64,000 nucleotides of DNA, taken from contig NZ_JAJEWQ010000003.1 in the NCBI RefSeq assembly GCF_020687805.1, positions 361,736 through 425,735 of the forward strand, in the 5' to 3' direction. Positions 24,745 to 35,332 of this stretch are shown here, piece by piece. The notes under the pieces are model-generated. The model was not told the DNA's origin. It searched no databases and worked only from the letters and a program-made list of their open reading frames with translations. The stretch comes from Planctobacterium marinum (lineage in GTDB: Bacteria > Pseudomonadota > Gammaproteobacteria > Enterobacterales > Alteromonadaceae). Made by a program: the position numbers and the translations under genes. The stretch's first letter is position 1, and every line of letters starts with the position of its first letter.

Positions 24745-25991
24745 CCGGGCGCTGTTGACCTGCGCATATCCGCTGACTTTACCAGCCCTAATAACAATGC
24801 TCCGAACACCGATGCGGCGGCAGCGATGAAAAAAGTCAGCCCGGCGCCAGTGCCTTGTTGCCACAAGTGACCAGCCAGGTAACTGCCTAAAGAACCGCCG
24901 AGCCCAAAAGACACACTGACATAAATCGCCTGGCCACGGCTTTTTTGGTTCTCACCAAAATGATGATGAATAAACTGCATGGCAGCGGCATGTGCCAATC
25001 CAAAACTAAAGGCATGAATACACTGACTTAACAGTAAAATAACCGGTTGGTCTGCGAACAGCGCCAGCGCCCACCAGCGCAATCCGGTGATCAACAGACA
25101 AAAAATCAGGGTGTATTTAACCCCCATGCGATTGATCAGTTTACCGGCCAACAAAAAGATGATGACTTCAGCAGCAACCCCTAACGATACCAGCCAGCCA
25201 ATTTGCTGTGCGTCATAGCCCATATCCCGCATATACAGCGCAAAAAATCCATAGTATGGCGCAAAGCTCAATTGCAATAACACGGAGGCGACAATAAAGA
25301 TGACAAACGCAGGGTGCAGAGCAGCCTGCCAGATGGAGCGGGTAACCTGTTCCGATACTAAGGTGCTTTTACCGTCCCGGATAAGCAGGCTCATCACAAA
25401 CAACCCTGTCAGTATTACTGTATTCAGTAACAGTATGCTTTCTGAGCCACTGTGATCTACGAAGATGCCGGCCACAATTGAGGCAACAATAAATCCGACG
25501 CTGCCCCACAGGCGAATATTACTGTAGCGCTTCGCATCTCCTTCCACGGCGTTTAAGGTGATGGTTTCCATTTGCGGTGCGATGGCTGTCCAGAACATCA
25601 TCACTAATCCAAAAGCTAAACTTATGCCCCAGAAATCCTGTACCTTAAACAACAACAAGTAACTCAGCAGCGTTATCAGGCAGCCCGCCTGCATCACTCG
25701 CAGGGTTTGCCCGGATTTATCAGCAATAATAGCCCACAGATTGGGCCCCAAAATACGCACAAACGTGATTACGGCAATGAGCTCGCCAATTTGCACAGAA
25801 GTAAAACCACGACCATCGAGAAATACACCGAGAAAGGGAACTGTGACGCCAAAATAGCCGAAATAACAAAAGTAAGTCAGAGCCAACAACAGCAAATTTT
25901 GCCCTGTGGCTCTGGTGGCTGAGTGCGCTGACGGTGGATTATTCAGATGCCTGTCCTGGTATTGCAGGCGTGGAGCAGTGCACATGGGCAT
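24741..25991 (-). CDS. MFS transporter (MFS_1_like, HcaT/YcaD-like)
   Basis: 416 residues, about twelve membrane helices. The first begins [25 protein letters not shown] and the A-motif region is [12 protein letters not shown]. The overall look is the MFS_1_like group that includes 3-phenylpropionate-type permeases. The substrate is unknown. The only ATGs (25991, 25985) lie inside the 3' end of aroC, so the genes overlap by about 50 bases on the same strand. The protein start before helix 1 is therefore uncertain. Confidence 0.85.
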   Translation of the reverse strand: MPMCTAPRLQYQDRHLNNPPSAHSATRATGQNLLLLALTYFCYFGYFGVTVPFLGVFLDGRGFTSVQIGELIAVITFVRILGPNLWAIIADKSGQTLRVMQAGCLITLLSYLLLFKVQDFWGISLAFGLVMMFWTAIAPQMETITLNAVEGDAKRYSNIRLWGSVGFIVASIVAGIFVDHSGSESILLLNTVILTGLFVMSLLIRDGKSTLVSEQVTRSIWQAALHPAFVIFIVASVLLQLSFAPYYGFFALYMRDMGYDAQQIGWLVSLGVAAEVIIFLLAGKLINRMGVKYTLIFCLLITGLRWWALALFADQPVILLLSQCIHAFSFGLAHAAAMQFIHHHFGENQKSRGQAIYVSVSFGLGGSLGSYLAGHLWQQGTGAGLTFFIAAAASVFGALLLGLVKSADMRRSTAPG

Positions 25992-27042
25992 TTTGCGCGC
26001 GATGGCGCAACAGATGATCCATCAGCACCAGTGCCAACATGGCCTCTGCAATAGGAACAGCTCTGATACCTACACACGGATCGTGGCGCCCCTTTGTGAT
26101 AACTTCTGCACTTTGCCCCTGAACATCAATCGTTTCACCAGGTACGCTGATGCTGGAGGTCGGTTTTAGTGCCATATGAGCGACGATGTCCTGACCGGTG
26201 GAAATGCCACCTAACACGCCACCGGAACGATTCGAGGTAAAGCCTTTGGGTGTCAAAGTGTCGCGATGCTCGCTGCCTTTTTGCGTCACTACGTCAAACC
26301 CGTCACCGATTTCGACGCCTTTAACTGCGTTAATGCCCATCAATGCATGGGCAATTTCTGCGTCAATGCGATCGAATACCGGCTCACCCAGCCCGACCGG
26401 CACGTTACTGGCCACAACGGACACCTTAGCACCAACGGAATCACCTTCTTTTTTCAGATCCCGCATGTAACTGTCCAGCGCTTCCAGCTTGCTGGCATCA
26501 GGACAGAAAAACGGATTATCGTTGATAATTTCTTTGTCAACTGAGTCTATTTTAACCGGCCCTAACTGCGACAAATAACCATAGATTTCAATATTGTGTA
26601 CCTGCCTGAGGTACTTTTTGGCAATACCACCGGCAGCCACTCTGACCGCAGTCTCGCGGGCTGATGAACGCCCACCCCCACGGTAATCCCGGGCACCGTA
26701 TTTGTGCTGATAGGTGTAATCAGCGTGGCCAGGTCGGAAAATATCTTTGATTTTGGAATAATCTTTTGAGCGCTGATCGGTATTTTTTATCAGTAAGCCA
26801 ATGGATGTCCCGGTGGTTTTACCTTCAAAAACGCCAGACAGGATCTGCACTTCATCTTCTTCTCGACGCGCCGTTGTATATCGGGATGTACCGGGTTTGC
26901 GACGATCCAGATCGGGCTGTAAATCAGCTTCACTGAGTTCCAGGCCAGGAGGGCAACCATCCACTACTCCGCCAATGGCTATGCCGTGACTTTCGCCAAA
27001 AGTACTGACTGTAAATAATTTTCCAAAGGTATTTCCCGACAT
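25939..27042 (-). CDS. aroC: Chorismate synthase
   Basis: 367 residues, full length. Signatures include the N-terminal [30 protein letters not shown] with [14 protein letters not shown], and near the C-terminus [18 protein letters not shown]. It converts EPSP to chorismate with reduced FMN as cofactor, the last step of the shikimate pathway. Its ATG shares a base with the prmB stop, which suggests a prmB-aroC-MFS transcript. The prmB-aroC pairing is common in gammaproteobacteria. Confidence 0.98.
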   Translation of the reverse strand: MSGNTFGKLFTVSTFGESHGIAIGGVVDGCPPGLELSEADLQPDLDRRKPGTSRYTTARREEDEVQILSGVFEGKTTGTSIGLLIKNTDQRSKDYSKIKDIFRPGHADYTYQHKYGARDYRGGGRSSARETAVRVAAGGIAKKYLRQVHNIEIYGYLSQLGPVKIDSVDKEIINDNPFFCPDASKLEALDSYMRDLKKEGDSVGAKVSVVASNVPVGLGEPVFDRIDAEIAHALMGINAVKGVEIGDGFDVVTQKGSEHRDTLTPKGFTSNRSGGVLGGISTGQDIVAHMALKPTSSISVPGETIDVQGQSAEVITKGRHDPCVGIRAVPIAEAMLALVLMDHLLRHRAQNAHVHCSTPAIPGQASE

Positions 27043-27986
27043 TATTCGCTCTTTTCTCCGTTATTCCAGGCTTCTAAACTTGCTTTGTTAATGGCAAAAA
27101 TTCCGTCTCCCCCTTGCTCCAGGTTAACCCAATGCAAAGGTAAATCAGGATAGACTGCGGGAATATGTACCAGAGAATTACCCACTTCGACAAATAACCA
27201 ACCGTTATGACTTAGGTGTTGTCCAGCAGTTTTAAGGATGTTGTCCACCAAATCCAGACCAAAATTACCCGCGGCCAGGCCCAATTCTGGTTCGTGATGG
27301 AACTCTTCCGGTAGATCTGACATATCTTCAGCGTCTACGTAGGGAGGATTACAAATAATTAAGTCGTATTCCTGTCCTTGCAGGTTGCTGAACAAATCCG
27401 ACTGAATAGGAAAAACGCGTTCACTCAGCTGATGTTCCTGAATGTTGATCTCCGCGACTTCCAGCGCATCTTCGCTGATGTCCACGGCGTCTACAGATGC
27501 CTCAGGGAACACATAGGCCGCTGCGATTGCGATACAGGCGCTACCGGTACACATATCCAGAATGTTTTGCGGTGCAGTTTCGTACCAGGAACTAAACCCA
27601 TTTGCTAACAATTCGGCAAACGGTGAGCGAGGTACCAGTACCCGTTCATCAACGTAAAACGGTAGTCCGGCAAACCAGGCCTGATGCGTCAGATAGGCCA
27701 AAGGGATGCGCTTTTCAATACGGATCTTGACCAGGTCCATTACCTGTAATTTCTCAGAGGCCGTTAAACGGGCATTAAAGAAGTCATGATGCAAAGGTTG
27801 CGGCAACTGTAAAACCTGCGCAATCAGGCTCAGAGACTCATCCCAGGCGTTATCAGTACCATGACCAAAATAAATGTTGGCCAGATTGAATTGGGTCATC
27901 GTCCAGCGGGCAAAATCCAAAACGGTTTTCAGATCCTGTTGAACTTCATTAATGTGCTGCTCTGTTAATTGATATTCGCCTGACAC
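27042..27986 (-). CDS. prmB: Ribosomal protein L3 N5-glutamine methyltransferase
   Basis: 314 residues, HemK/PrmB family. The SAM-binding [16 protein letters not shown] and the catalytic [10 protein letters not shown] motif are intact, and [30 protein letters not shown] is typical of PrmB. The enzyme methylates a glutamine of ribosomal protein L3. Its position directly before aroC is the classic prmB arrangement and separates it from prmC, which usually sits with prfA. The start at 27986 is a clear ATG. Confidence 0.96.
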   Translation of the reverse strand: MSGEYQLTEQHINEVQQDLKTVLDFARWTMTQFNLANIYFGHGTDNAWDESLSLIAQVLQLPQPLHHDFFNARLTASEKLQVMDLVKIRIEKRIPLAYLTHQAWFAGLPFYVDERVLVPRSPFAELLANGFSSWYETAPQNILDMCTGSACIAIAAAYVFPEASVDAVDISEDALEVAEINIQEHQLSERVFPIQSDLFSNLQGQEYDLIICNPPYVDAEDMSDLPEEFHHEPELGLAAGNFGLDLVDNILKTAGQHLSHNGWLFVEVGNSLVHIPAVYPDLPLHWVNLEQGGDGIFAINKASLEAWNNGEKSE

Positions 27987-28136
27987 ATCTACTCCCCGTC
28001 GCTATTGGAAAAACCTGAAGTTTACCCCAGTTTCACTGAGAAGCCGAAGTTAATTGCACAACCGACACCAAAAATCCGCTTGATTTTGGTAAACTAGCGA
28101 AACTATTAACAAGCAAACCCCATTAAGCTGACAGCA

Positions 28137-28709
28137 ATGCATAAACCCGGCAAAAAAACCGATAACGATGACTGGCAATTATTCCAGCAGGCGGTACAAG
28201 GCATTGCGCCATTAGCCCAGGACAAAGTGGTTCATCAGACCAAACCAACGCCCGTTAGCCGCGCTAAACAAAAACAACAGCGTAGTAGCCTGGAACAGCG
28301 TCGGGTGCGGGCCAGTTTTCAATTTTCCGACGGCTATGAAGCCTGGTTTGATCCCGCCCAACCGGTTAAGTTCTCCCGCTCTAAAACCTTATCCGGTGAG
28401 GTAAAGCGACTACGTCGCGGCGAATATCCGCCGGATCTGACTCTGGATTTACACGGTTACAATAAAGAAGATGCCAAATGGGAGATTGCCGAATTTATTC
28501 ACACCGCTAAAAAATATCATCATTATTGTGTGTGTATCGTACATGGCATAGGCAGTCGGGTGTTAAAGCAGCAAATACCCAACTGGTTAGTGCAACACCC
28601 GGATGTATTGGGGTTTCACCAGGCGCCACTGGAATGGGGCGGTAAAGGCGCTCTGTTAATTTTACTGGATGTTCAGGATCAGGAATCCGGTGAGTGGCGG
28701 TCCAGATAA
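28137..28709 (+). CDS. smrB: SmrB endonuclease (ribosome rescue)
   Basis: 190 residues. The C-terminal Smr domain contains LTLDLHGYNKEDA and CVCIVHGIGSRVLKQQIPNWL, then VLGFHQAPLEWGGKGALLILL. The DLHG and HGIG motifs are those of Smr nucleases. In E. coli SmrB cleaves mRNA between collided ribosomes. The N-terminal 90 residues contain the conserved KVVHQTKPTPVSRAK and KLRRGEYPPDL-like segment. It is divergent from prmB, the usual arrangement. Confidence 0.95.
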   Translation: MHKPGKKTDNDDWQLFQQAVQGIAPLAQDKVVHQTKPTPVSRAKQKQQRSSLEQRRVRASFQFSDGYEAWFDPAQPVKFSRSKTLSGEVKRLRRGEYPPDLTLDLHGYNKEDAKWEIAEFIHTAKKYHHYCVCIVHGIGSRVLKQQIPNWLVQHPDVLGFHQAPLEWGGKGALLILLDVQDQESGEWRSR

Positions 28710-29054
28710 TAGAGTTTGGCTTTGCACTAATGCGCTTTTTAACCTGCCTGCAGGCCGTTAATGAATTATTTTGGTAAGTCGAAATTTATTTCGATACAGA
28801 AATCTCAATCAACCACTATCATTTGATTACAATCATTGTCGGGGCGCCGACGGCGCCTTAAGAATCCCCCGCAGCCCCTGACGCGCAAAAACATAAACTC
28901 CGGGGTCAGCACTTCTGACAATTTTCGACTTAACCGAAGCCCAAAAATAGTCAGTCTGGCTTTAACTTGATATTTACGAACCTGGTTTCAAAACATTATG
29001 CTCAAGATATAAGCATTCATGCTCTCACACCAATTTGTATCCCCACCCTAACGA
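28710..29054. other. Intergenic region after smrB
   Basis: 345 bases with no gene seen. A hairpin GGCGCC-GAC-GGCGCC lies at 28843-28857 without a T-tract. Just after it, the sequence around 28866-28900 (CCCCC, then GCGC followed by AAAACATAA) resembles the left arm of the palindromic element at 62252. It could be a half copy of the same repeat, but the match is short. Confidence 0.4.
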
Positions 29055-29696
29055 TTAAAAAATGCCAAAGAACCAGCCGCTGTTTAATTCCTCTTCACAA
29101 CTCTTAAGTTGTTTTGCATAGCGCAACGAACGTGCTTTAACCTTCTTTGAGACATCCACCAACCAGGCTTTTTTCAGATAGGATTTGCGTTTATATCCCC
29201 CCCATCCTTCGTGGTAATTAAGATATTGGGCATACGCATCCCACTTGGATATACCGTTGATTTTATATGTTTTACTGATAAACCAACCCATGAAATCAAT
29301 GGCGTCTTCAAAATCATCACGGTCTGCGCCGGAGTTGCCTGTTTCGCGAATATAGTCAGCCCAGGTGGGCGTTTTTGCCTGTGAATAGCCGTACGCAGAG
29401 CTGACCCTGCCCCATGGGATCAACCCAAAAAAGACATAGTCGCGGGGCGGCCGGGCATCATCCCGAAAAGAACTCTCCTGATACATCATGGCCATGGGAA
29501 CGTGAATGGGTACGCCCCACTTTTCCTTCATGTCGACGGCGGCGTCATACCAGTCGTCTTTCTCTTCGAAGATCTTACACAGGTCATTTTTGTTTTTCGG
29601 CGGTGTTGTGCTGCACGCCACACACAAAAGTGTAATCAGGAACACAATAAAATTTTTTTTAATTTTTTTTGCATCTTTCAGGAACTTTTTGCTCAC
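29055..29696 (-). CDS. Lipoprotein with a lytic-transglycosylase-like (SLT) domain
   Basis: 213 residues. After a very basic N-terminus comes a lipoprotein signal FIVFLITLLCVACSTTPP with the lipobox cysteine near residue 28. The domain carries VPIHVPMAMMYQESSFR, with Glu in the catalytic position of SLT enzymes, and SSAYGYSQAKTPTWADYI plus NYHEGWGGY. It probably cleaves peptidoglycan from the outer-membrane side. The first codons overlap, on the other strand, the -35 element of the putative sigma-E promoter described next. Confidence 0.85.
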   Translation of the reverse strand: MSKKFLKDAKKIKKNFIVFLITLLCVACSTTPPKNKNDLCKIFEEKDDWYDAAVDMKEKWGVPIHVPMAMMYQESSFRDDARPPRDYVFFGLIPWGRVSSAYGYSQAKTPTWADYIRETGNSGADRDDFEDAIDFMGWFISKTYKINGISKWDAYAQYLNYHEGWGGYKRKSYLKKAWLVDVSKKVKARSLRYAKQLKSCEEELNSGWFFGIF

Positions 29697-29710
29697 TTAC
29701 GACGTCCTAA
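29681..29710 (+). promoter_or_regulatory. Putative sigma-E promoter for a small RNA
   Basis: GGAACTT at 29681-29687 is an exact match to the sigma-E -35 consensus. GTCCTAA at 29704-29710, after a 16-17-base spacer, resembles its -10 element. Transcription would begin near 29716-29718 on the plus strand. Confidence 0.6.
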
Positions 29711-29716
29711 TTCATG

Positions 29717-29785
29717 TGTGTTCTAGTTATTGTGTTTTCCCTGGAAGTAACTTACGCCTGACCTTGCTGTCAGGCGTTTTTTTTT
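29717..29785 (+). ncRNA. Candidate MicA-like sigma-E small RNA beside gshA
   Basis: A putative transcript of about 70 nt. It starts after the sigma-E-like promoter and ends at a strong intrinsic terminator at 29754-29785: nine-base arms ACGCCTGAC and GTCAGGCGT, loop CTTGCT, then nine Ts. No plus-strand gene precedes this terminator closely. In E. coli the sigma-E RNA MicA is about 72 nt, lies just past the gshA 3' end and is on the strand opposite gshA. This candidate has the same position, strand, size and promoter type. Primary sequence similarity to MicA is slight. Predicted targets would be outer-membrane protein mRNAs via Hfq (inference). Confidence 0.62.
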
Positions 29786-29818
29786 GCGTTTAGTTCCGGA
29801 AAATATCCTCTGTATCCG

Positions 29819-31399
29819 TTATACACCAAACTGTTGCTGCATAAAGGTATCAAAATCCACCTTGTCATTGGCTTCTATTTTGGCACGCGCCTGATCCGAT
29901 AACACCGCCTGCTGACGGAAAAACTCATCGTCATGAACCTTATACGGTGTATCTTTCAGGGTCTGTTTATGTTGCTGTGCCAGATGTATGGCTAAATCAC
30001 CATTATCCATTTTATCGTCTCTGAGCAGGGTCAGAATGCGCCCCGATAACGTCAGATCTGGCTCCAGAATCTTTTCCATTTCTGCCGCTAAAGCCTGGGT
30101 ATAATCTTTACAACGGTTAACGCTATCCAGTAACTCGGCGATTGGTTGCATCTCAGCTACCAGTTGTTTCGCCCAGTCACGTAATAACACAGGCTGACCT
30201 TCACGGCTCAGGGTCGCTTGTGGACTACGCCCGGTTTCCACGGCCACTTTAATATTCGCTTCAGACTCCTCGAAATCACCGTCCGCAAACGGCGCACTGG
30301 GTCGCAATAAACAATGCAATAAGAACACGTCTAAAAAGTGCAATTGTTGCGCTTCAACACCAACCGGAGAGAAGGGATTGACGTCTAACGCTCTCACTTC
30401 AATATAACTGATACCGCGGTCCCGCAGGGCATCTGTTGGTTTTTCCAAACTGCGCGTGGGCTGCTTCGGCCGGATAGGTGAATAAAGCTCATTTTCTATC
30501 TGCAAGACATTGCTGTTCAATTGCTGAAACTTGCCGTTCAGTTTGCCACTGAATTTTTCAAATTTCGCAGAGGGAGTTTGAATAGCTTTGCGCAATGAGG
30601 CGACATATTCATCCAGTTCGTTATAACAAATCTGTAAGCCCGACTGGGCGTTGTTGGTATAACCCAGATCACTCATACGCAGCGATGTCGCTCCTTTGAG
30701 ATACACTGAGCCTTTGCCAATTTGCTCAAACGGCAATGCTGAATGCTTACCGGCTAAAAACGATCCACACAGTGCCGGCGAGGAACCATACAAATAAGGG
30801 ATCAACCAGCAAATACGACGATAATTGCGCACCATCCCAAGGTACGCCGCAGAAATATTTTCCTGAGTACAGCTTTGCCCCATGGCTTCAGACAGATAGG
30901 GGGTCCAGAAATGACAAGGCATAGAAAAATTAAAATGAACCCCGGCAATGGCCTGCATCATGCTACCGTAGCGATTTTTCAGTCCCTGACGATAAAGTGT
31001 CTTCATTCGCCCGACATTGGATTCGCCGTAGTAGGCAAGACGAATTTCATCTTCGTTTTTGATAAAGCAAGGCATACTCATAGGCCAGAGCATTTCATCA
31101 CCAATGTTCTGTACTACAAACTTATGGATGTCTTGCAATTGCTCCAGGGTTTTATAGGTATCGCGTTCCGGTGGCGTGATAAATTCCATTAACGATTCTG
31201 AAAAATCCGTTGTAATGAAATGGTGGGTTAACGCCGAGCCCAATGTTGCAGGGTGATCACTGGTGGCAAGAGTGCCATCAGCATTGATGCGCAGACTCTC
31301 GCGTTCAATACCATGCTGAATATCTCTCAACGTGGATGCTACATGCGGCTGCTGTAAAATTGTTAACCGTTTAAAAAATGCTTTATCTGTGCTCTGCAA
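29819..31399 (-). CDS. gshA: Glutamate-cysteine ligase
   Basis: 526 residues, the proteobacterial GshA type. Recognised stretches include DIQHGIERESLRINADG, TDFSESLMEFITPP, LWPMSMPCF and YGSMMQAIAGVHFNFS, and later RGISYIEVRALDVNPFSPVG. It makes gamma-glutamylcysteine, the first step of glutathione synthesis. Its length and motifs are normal. The gene downstream is the SLT lipoprotein and not luxS as in enterobacteria, but the opposite-strand small RNA candidate lies in between. Confidence 0.97.
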   Translation of the reverse strand: MQSTDKAFFKRLTILQQPHVASTLRDIQHGIERESLRINADGTLATSDHPATLGSALTHHFITTDFSESLMEFITPPERDTYKTLEQLQDIHKFVVQNIGDEMLWPMSMPCFIKNEDEIRLAYYGESNVGRMKTLYRQGLKNRYGSMMQAIAGVHFNFSMPCHFWTPYLSEAMGQSCTQENISAAYLGMVRNYRRICWLIPYLYGSSPALCGSFLAGKHSALPFEQIGKGSVYLKGATSLRMSDLGYTNNAQSGLQICYNELDEYVASLRKAIQTPSAKFEKFSGKLNGKFQQLNSNVLQIENELYSPIRPKQPTRSLEKPTDALRDRGISYIEVRALDVNPFSPVGVEAQQLHFLDVFLLHCLLRPSAPFADGDFEESEANIKVAVETGRSPQATLSREGQPVLLRDWAKQLVAEMQPIAELLDSVNRCKDYTQALAAEMEKILEPDLTLSGRILTLLRDDKMDNGDLAIHLAQQHKQTLKDTPYKVHDDEFFRQQAVLSDQARAKIEANDKVDFDTFMQQQFGV

Positions 31400-31608
31400 A
31401 ACCAGTTCCTATAATCTCACCGCGTATCATTGCGGCTTTTCTACGGCAAACCTGATATGCGGAGCATATCGGTTATTTCAAGGGCTTACCAGGGCCTGTT
31501 ATTCATTGCCCGGCACATTTCGTTATAAAACAGAAACGTCACTGGCAGCGCAATGCCACAGGCCAGGGCATCAGTTCCACCCCAATTCAAGGATATGTAT
31601 ACCCGTAA

Positions 31609-34482
31609 TTAAATTTCCAGATGTATGATTTTTCTGTTTCGGGTTTTGGCCCACTGCGTAATTTGTTCGCCCAGAGTGGCGACATCAGCCACCAGCACCA
31701 CCTGCATACTATCGCTGTCCAGATGTTTATCTGCAAGAGCATTGAGTTCCTGCAAAGAGATACTGGCGATAATGTTATTTTGCTGATCAGGGTAAGATTT
31801 ATCCAGTCCATACACCGACATATGTCGTAAAAAACCCGCCTTGCTGCCCGGAGTTTCATACTTTAACGCGTCGCCCTGGGTATAGGCACGACGCATGAAT
31901 TGCAATTCGGACCCGGTCATCCCGTTGAGTCGATACGTGTCGATTTCGGCAAACAATTCCTCCAGTGCCGCGACTGTGTGTTCCTTGTTAATTGCCCCCC
32001 CGGCCTTAAACTGGCCAAGAGTTTTACCTCCGGCAAAAGCGCTGCGGACGCCGTAGGTGTAACCCTTATCTTCTCTGAGGTTCAGATTAATACGACTGTT
32101 AAACATGCCTCCCAGCGGAAAGTTCATCAGGTTAGTTTTAAAGTGTTCGCCTGTGGCATCATAGGCCAGGAACGGCTTAACAATGGACACAATTGATTGT
32201 GCCGCGTCAGGATCATTGACCAGATAAACCGCTTTGTCCTGTAATCCTGGGAAAGGCTCATAATCCGGAATTTGATAAGGCTCAGTGCGCCACCCGGCCA
32301 AAAACTGCAAACTCGCTAACAAAGACTTTTTCGCCAGGCTGCCTACCGCAACCACACTGGCCATGTGGCCATTGTAATATTGCTGGTAAAACTGCTGCAC
32401 ATCCGCCAGTGTAATATTGCTGATGGTAGTAACTGTGCCACTGTCGGGCAAACTAATGCGATTATTTTCACCGTAAAGTACTTTCGAAACCGCTTTGGCA
32501 GCCAGCGTTTCGGGATTTTTATCTGCCTGCTGCAAAGACTGTATTAAGCGTGCCTGAAGACGCAGAAAATCATCTTCGTTAAAGGCCGGACGAAAAAGCT
32601 TTTCCTCCAGCAATGCCAGCGTTGCCGGGACGTTTTCCTGCAAGCTATTAACCACTACAGAAGTAAACCGGCCACCCGCTGAAAAGCTGATACTACTGCC
32701 CAGTTTTGCTAATTCATTGGCCATATCTTCGTTACTGAAGTTTTGCGCCGCTTCTGACATCATCATCGCGGTAACACTGGCCAGCCCGGCTTTATCAATT
32801 GGGTCCAAAAGCGGGCCACCTTCCAGATTGAGTACCAGGGTCAGCGTAGGTGTTTCATGCGATTCATGCGCCATCAGACTGATGCCGTTGGCCAGCGTGG
32901 TTTGCCAGAAATCTGGTACCTTAACAGCGGGATTTGGGCCAGGTCGCGGCACAATAGCGCGGTCAAAGTCATCCTTGGGGGCTTTGGCTGCACTAAATTC
33001 AGAGGCAGACGGTTGGGCAATTTCCCGGGCTCCGGGTTCAAACGATGGCACACTGGCCTGCATTGCAATTTGCCCACGGGGAACAATACTTAAAATCACA
33101 CTGGCTTTATTTTTCAGATACTGCCGATATACCCGCATCACATCTTCTTCAGTTACCTGACTATATCGCTCCAGATCGTATGCCACCATGTCAGGCTCAT
33201 TCTCAAAGATCTGATTGGACGCCAGAGTGCTGACTTTACCAGCGACACTTTGCAACCCGAACACAGTGCCGGATTTGATGGCGGCTTTAGTGCGCTGCAG
33301 ATCGTCCTGACTGACACCGCGCTGCTCAAACTCCAGTAAAGTGTCCTGCATGATCTTTTGCAATTCAGCTAACGACGCCACGCGTTGTGGGTTAGGTAAG
33401 GCAATCAATTCAAATTCACAGGCCAGTTCCCGACATGGGTGCCCTACCCCGGCATGTACAGCCCAACCGCCTTTAACCAGATTTTTGTAAAACAGCGAGG
33501 TTTTACCGCCCCCCAGAATATCTGACAGCACATCCAATGGGGCTTCATCTTCATGGCGCACATGCACAGTGGGAAAGGTCATTTGTAATAGTGGCAAGTG
33601 CACATCGTCTTCAATGGTTACATAGCGTTCTTCCTGCAATGTCACCGGCATCTTAGGGAGCTTTTCCACTTCCTGCCCACGGGGAATACTGCCAAAGTAT
33701 TTACTGACCCAACTCAGAACCTGCGCTTCATCTATGTCGCCACCAATGCTCAAAACCGCATTATTGGGGCCATACCAACGCTGAAAGAAAGCTTTTAGAT
33801 CATTCACATCAACGCGATTCAGATCTTCGATGTAACCAATCACAGGCCAATTGTAAGGATGCTGCGCGGGATAAAGTGCCTCGGCTATTTTTTCCGAGCG
33901 CAACCCATAAGGCTGGTTATCCACCCGTTGAGCCCGTTCATTTTTAACTGTTTCACGCTGTACTTCGAATTTTTGTTGGGTAACGGCGTTTAGCAAAAAT
34001 CCCATGCGGTCTGCTTCTAACCAGAGTACCTTTTCCAGTTGATTAGCCGGCACTGTTTGATAGTAATTGGTGCGATCGGAATTGGTGGTGCCATTCATAT
34101 CACCACCGGCTTCGGTGATCAGCTCAAAGTGTTGTTCATCCGCAACGTTTTCCGACCCCTGAAACATCATATGTTCGAAGAAATGAGCAAAACCGGACTT
34201 TCCTGGCGCTTCCCGTGAAGACCCCACATGATAGGTGACATCCACATGAACCAACGGATCTGAAGCGTCCTGATGCAACAATACAATTAAGCCATTATCA
34301 AGCTGGAATTTCTTGTAGGGAATGCGGTAATCCCCTGAAACCTCGCTGTTGTCTGCGAGCAATGAGATGCCGGCGGGTATGGCATCTTGCGGGGCTTGTT
34401 GTGAACGGTAAGAGCCTGCGTGTTGACAGGCTGCCAGAAACAGTACAGTTAGTACCAATAACGGGGTGTATTTCAACGACAT
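31609..34482 (-). CDS. M16-family zinc metallopeptidase, lipoprotein
   Basis: 957 residues, with two M16 halves. A lipoprotein signal LLVLTVLFLAACQHAG is followed by the inverted zinc motif HFFEHMMFQG (HxxEH) near residue 105, with the downstream Glu in ETVKNERAQRVDNQPYG. The second half (from about residue 500) is the inactive M16-like partner domain: NGISLMAHESHETPTLTLVL, SINLNLREDKGYTYGVRS. It is a periplasmic, outer-membrane-anchored processive peptidase of pitrilysin/processing type. It is monocistronic and divergent from the Hpt gene. Confidence 0.94.
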   Translation of the reverse strand: MSLKYTPLLVLTVLFLAACQHAGSYRSQQAPQDAIPAGISLLADNSEVSGDYRIPYKKFQLDNGLIVLLHQDASDPLVHVDVTYHVGSSREAPGKSGFAHFFEHMMFQGSENVADEQHFELITEAGGDMNGTTNSDRTNYYQTVPANQLEKVLWLEADRMGFLLNAVTQQKFEVQRETVKNERAQRVDNQPYGLRSEKIAEALYPAQHPYNWPVIGYIEDLNRVDVNDLKAFFQRWYGPNNAVLSIGGDIDEAQVLSWVSKYFGSIPRGQEVEKLPKMPVTLQEERYVTIEDDVHLPLLQMTFPTVHVRHEDEAPLDVLSDILGGGKTSLFYKNLVKGGWAVHAGVGHPCRELACEFELIALPNPQRVASLAELQKIMQDTLLEFEQRGVSQDDLQRTKAAIKSGTVFGLQSVAGKVSTLASNQIFENEPDMVAYDLERYSQVTEEDVMRVYRQYLKNKASVILSIVPRGQIAMQASVPSFEPGAREIAQPSASEFSAAKAPKDDFDRAIVPRPGPNPAVKVPDFWQTTLANGISLMAHESHETPTLTLVLNLEGGPLLDPIDKAGLASVTAMMMSEAAQNFSNEDMANELAKLGSSISFSAGGRFTSVVVNSLQENVPATLALLEEKLFRPAFNEDDFLRLQARLIQSLQQADKNPETLAAKAVSKVLYGENNRISLPDSGTVTTISNITLADVQQFYQQYYNGHMASVVAVGSLAKKSLLASLQFLAGWRTEPYQIPDYEPFPGLQDKAVYLVNDPDAAQSIVSIVKPFLAYDATGEHFKTNLMNFPLGGMFNSRINLNLREDKGYTYGVRSAFAGGKTLGQFKAGGAINKEHTVAALEELFAEIDTYRLNGMTGSELQFMRRAYTQGDALKYETPGSKAGFLRHMSVYGLDKSYPDQQNNIIASISLQELNALADKHLDSDSMQVVLVADVATLGEQITQWAKTRNRKIIHLEI

Positions 34483-34716
34483 TCATCAATCCTTATATTT
34501 ACTACTGCTAATAATGACATCTGTCACGGTAGCTGAGAACCGCCAATATGTAACATTCTCTGCGTTTAGGCGTCGACAATAATCTCACCGGGTTCAATAT
34601 GGATGGCGTGGCAATGCCGGTTTGCGGTGCAGCAAACAACTAAACAGGTTGCAATTTTCGTCACAAAGCTCAAAAATGACGAAATTGGACAGCACGGATT
34701 TCTGCAGAGGCGTTTT

Positions 34717-35292
34717 ATGAATCAGGACAAAAACACATTATTTGACACCGAGTTTGGGTTAAACCAATTAAGCGGCAACAGAGAGTTGCTGATCAAAATG
34801 TTAGATCGATTTAGTTCAGATTACGCATCCGTCAGCCAGGAGTTGAGTGACGCTATTCAGCAACAGGATATGGCAACCGGCAAGGCCAAAGCACACACCA
34901 TCAAAGGTGTGGCAGGTAATCTGGGGTTGTGGAAACTGCATCACGCCAGCAAAGACCTGGAGGAAATGTTCAAAGCTTCTGACGCGAATTTTGATGCCTG
35001 TTTGGCGGAGTTTTCCACGGTGATGACTGACACATTTGCAGCTCTGGAAAGATTTAAGTCCGGTGACCCGGTAGACACCGATGAGGCTCCGGCAGCAGAC
35101 TCCGGCAGCGCCACAGACAATGACGCCAAAGCGGAACTACAAAGCTTGTTAGAGAACTTTGAGTTCATCGATGCCGAAAAACTGGCCCGGCTAATGGCCG
35201 ATGCGGGCATAGACACCGCCAAACAAGCCGAATTAACGCAGGCAATCAGTGACCTGGACTACCCTACCGCCATTGAGTTATTGAATAATTGA
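34717..35292 (+). CDS. Histidine-phosphotransfer (Hpt) domain protein
   Basis: About 191 residues. The N-terminal Hpt domain contains LSGNRELLIKMLDRFSSDY and the phospho-accepting His in KAHTIKGVAGNLGL. An Asp/Ala/Ser-rich linker (EAPAADSGSATDND) leads to a C-terminal helical part, SLLENFEFIDAEKLARLM. ATG 34717 follows AGAGG and starts MNQDKNTLFD, matching Hpt starts; the frame continues upstream without a good start. No kinase or response regulator is adjacent, so its phosphorelay partner is elsewhere. Confidence 0.85.
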   Translation: MNQDKNTLFDTEFGLNQLSGNRELLIKMLDRFSSDYASVSQELSDAIQQQDMATGKAKAHTIKGVAGNLGLWKLHHASKDLEEMFKASDANFDACLAEFSTVMTDTFAALERFKSGDPVDTDEAPAADSGSATDNDAKAELQSLLENFEFIDAEKLARLMADAGIDTAKQAELTQAISDLDYPTAIELLNN

Positions 35293-35332
35293 TGCTGATT
35301 TTGTGTCACATTTAGTCAATGCTGAAATCCCG

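Noticed and set aside
29506-29793. Plus-strand 95-codon frame ending in the small-RNA terminator
   Set aside because: Most of it is antisense to the SLT lipoprotein gene, and it has no ribosome-binding site. The terminator is better explained by a noncoding RNA.
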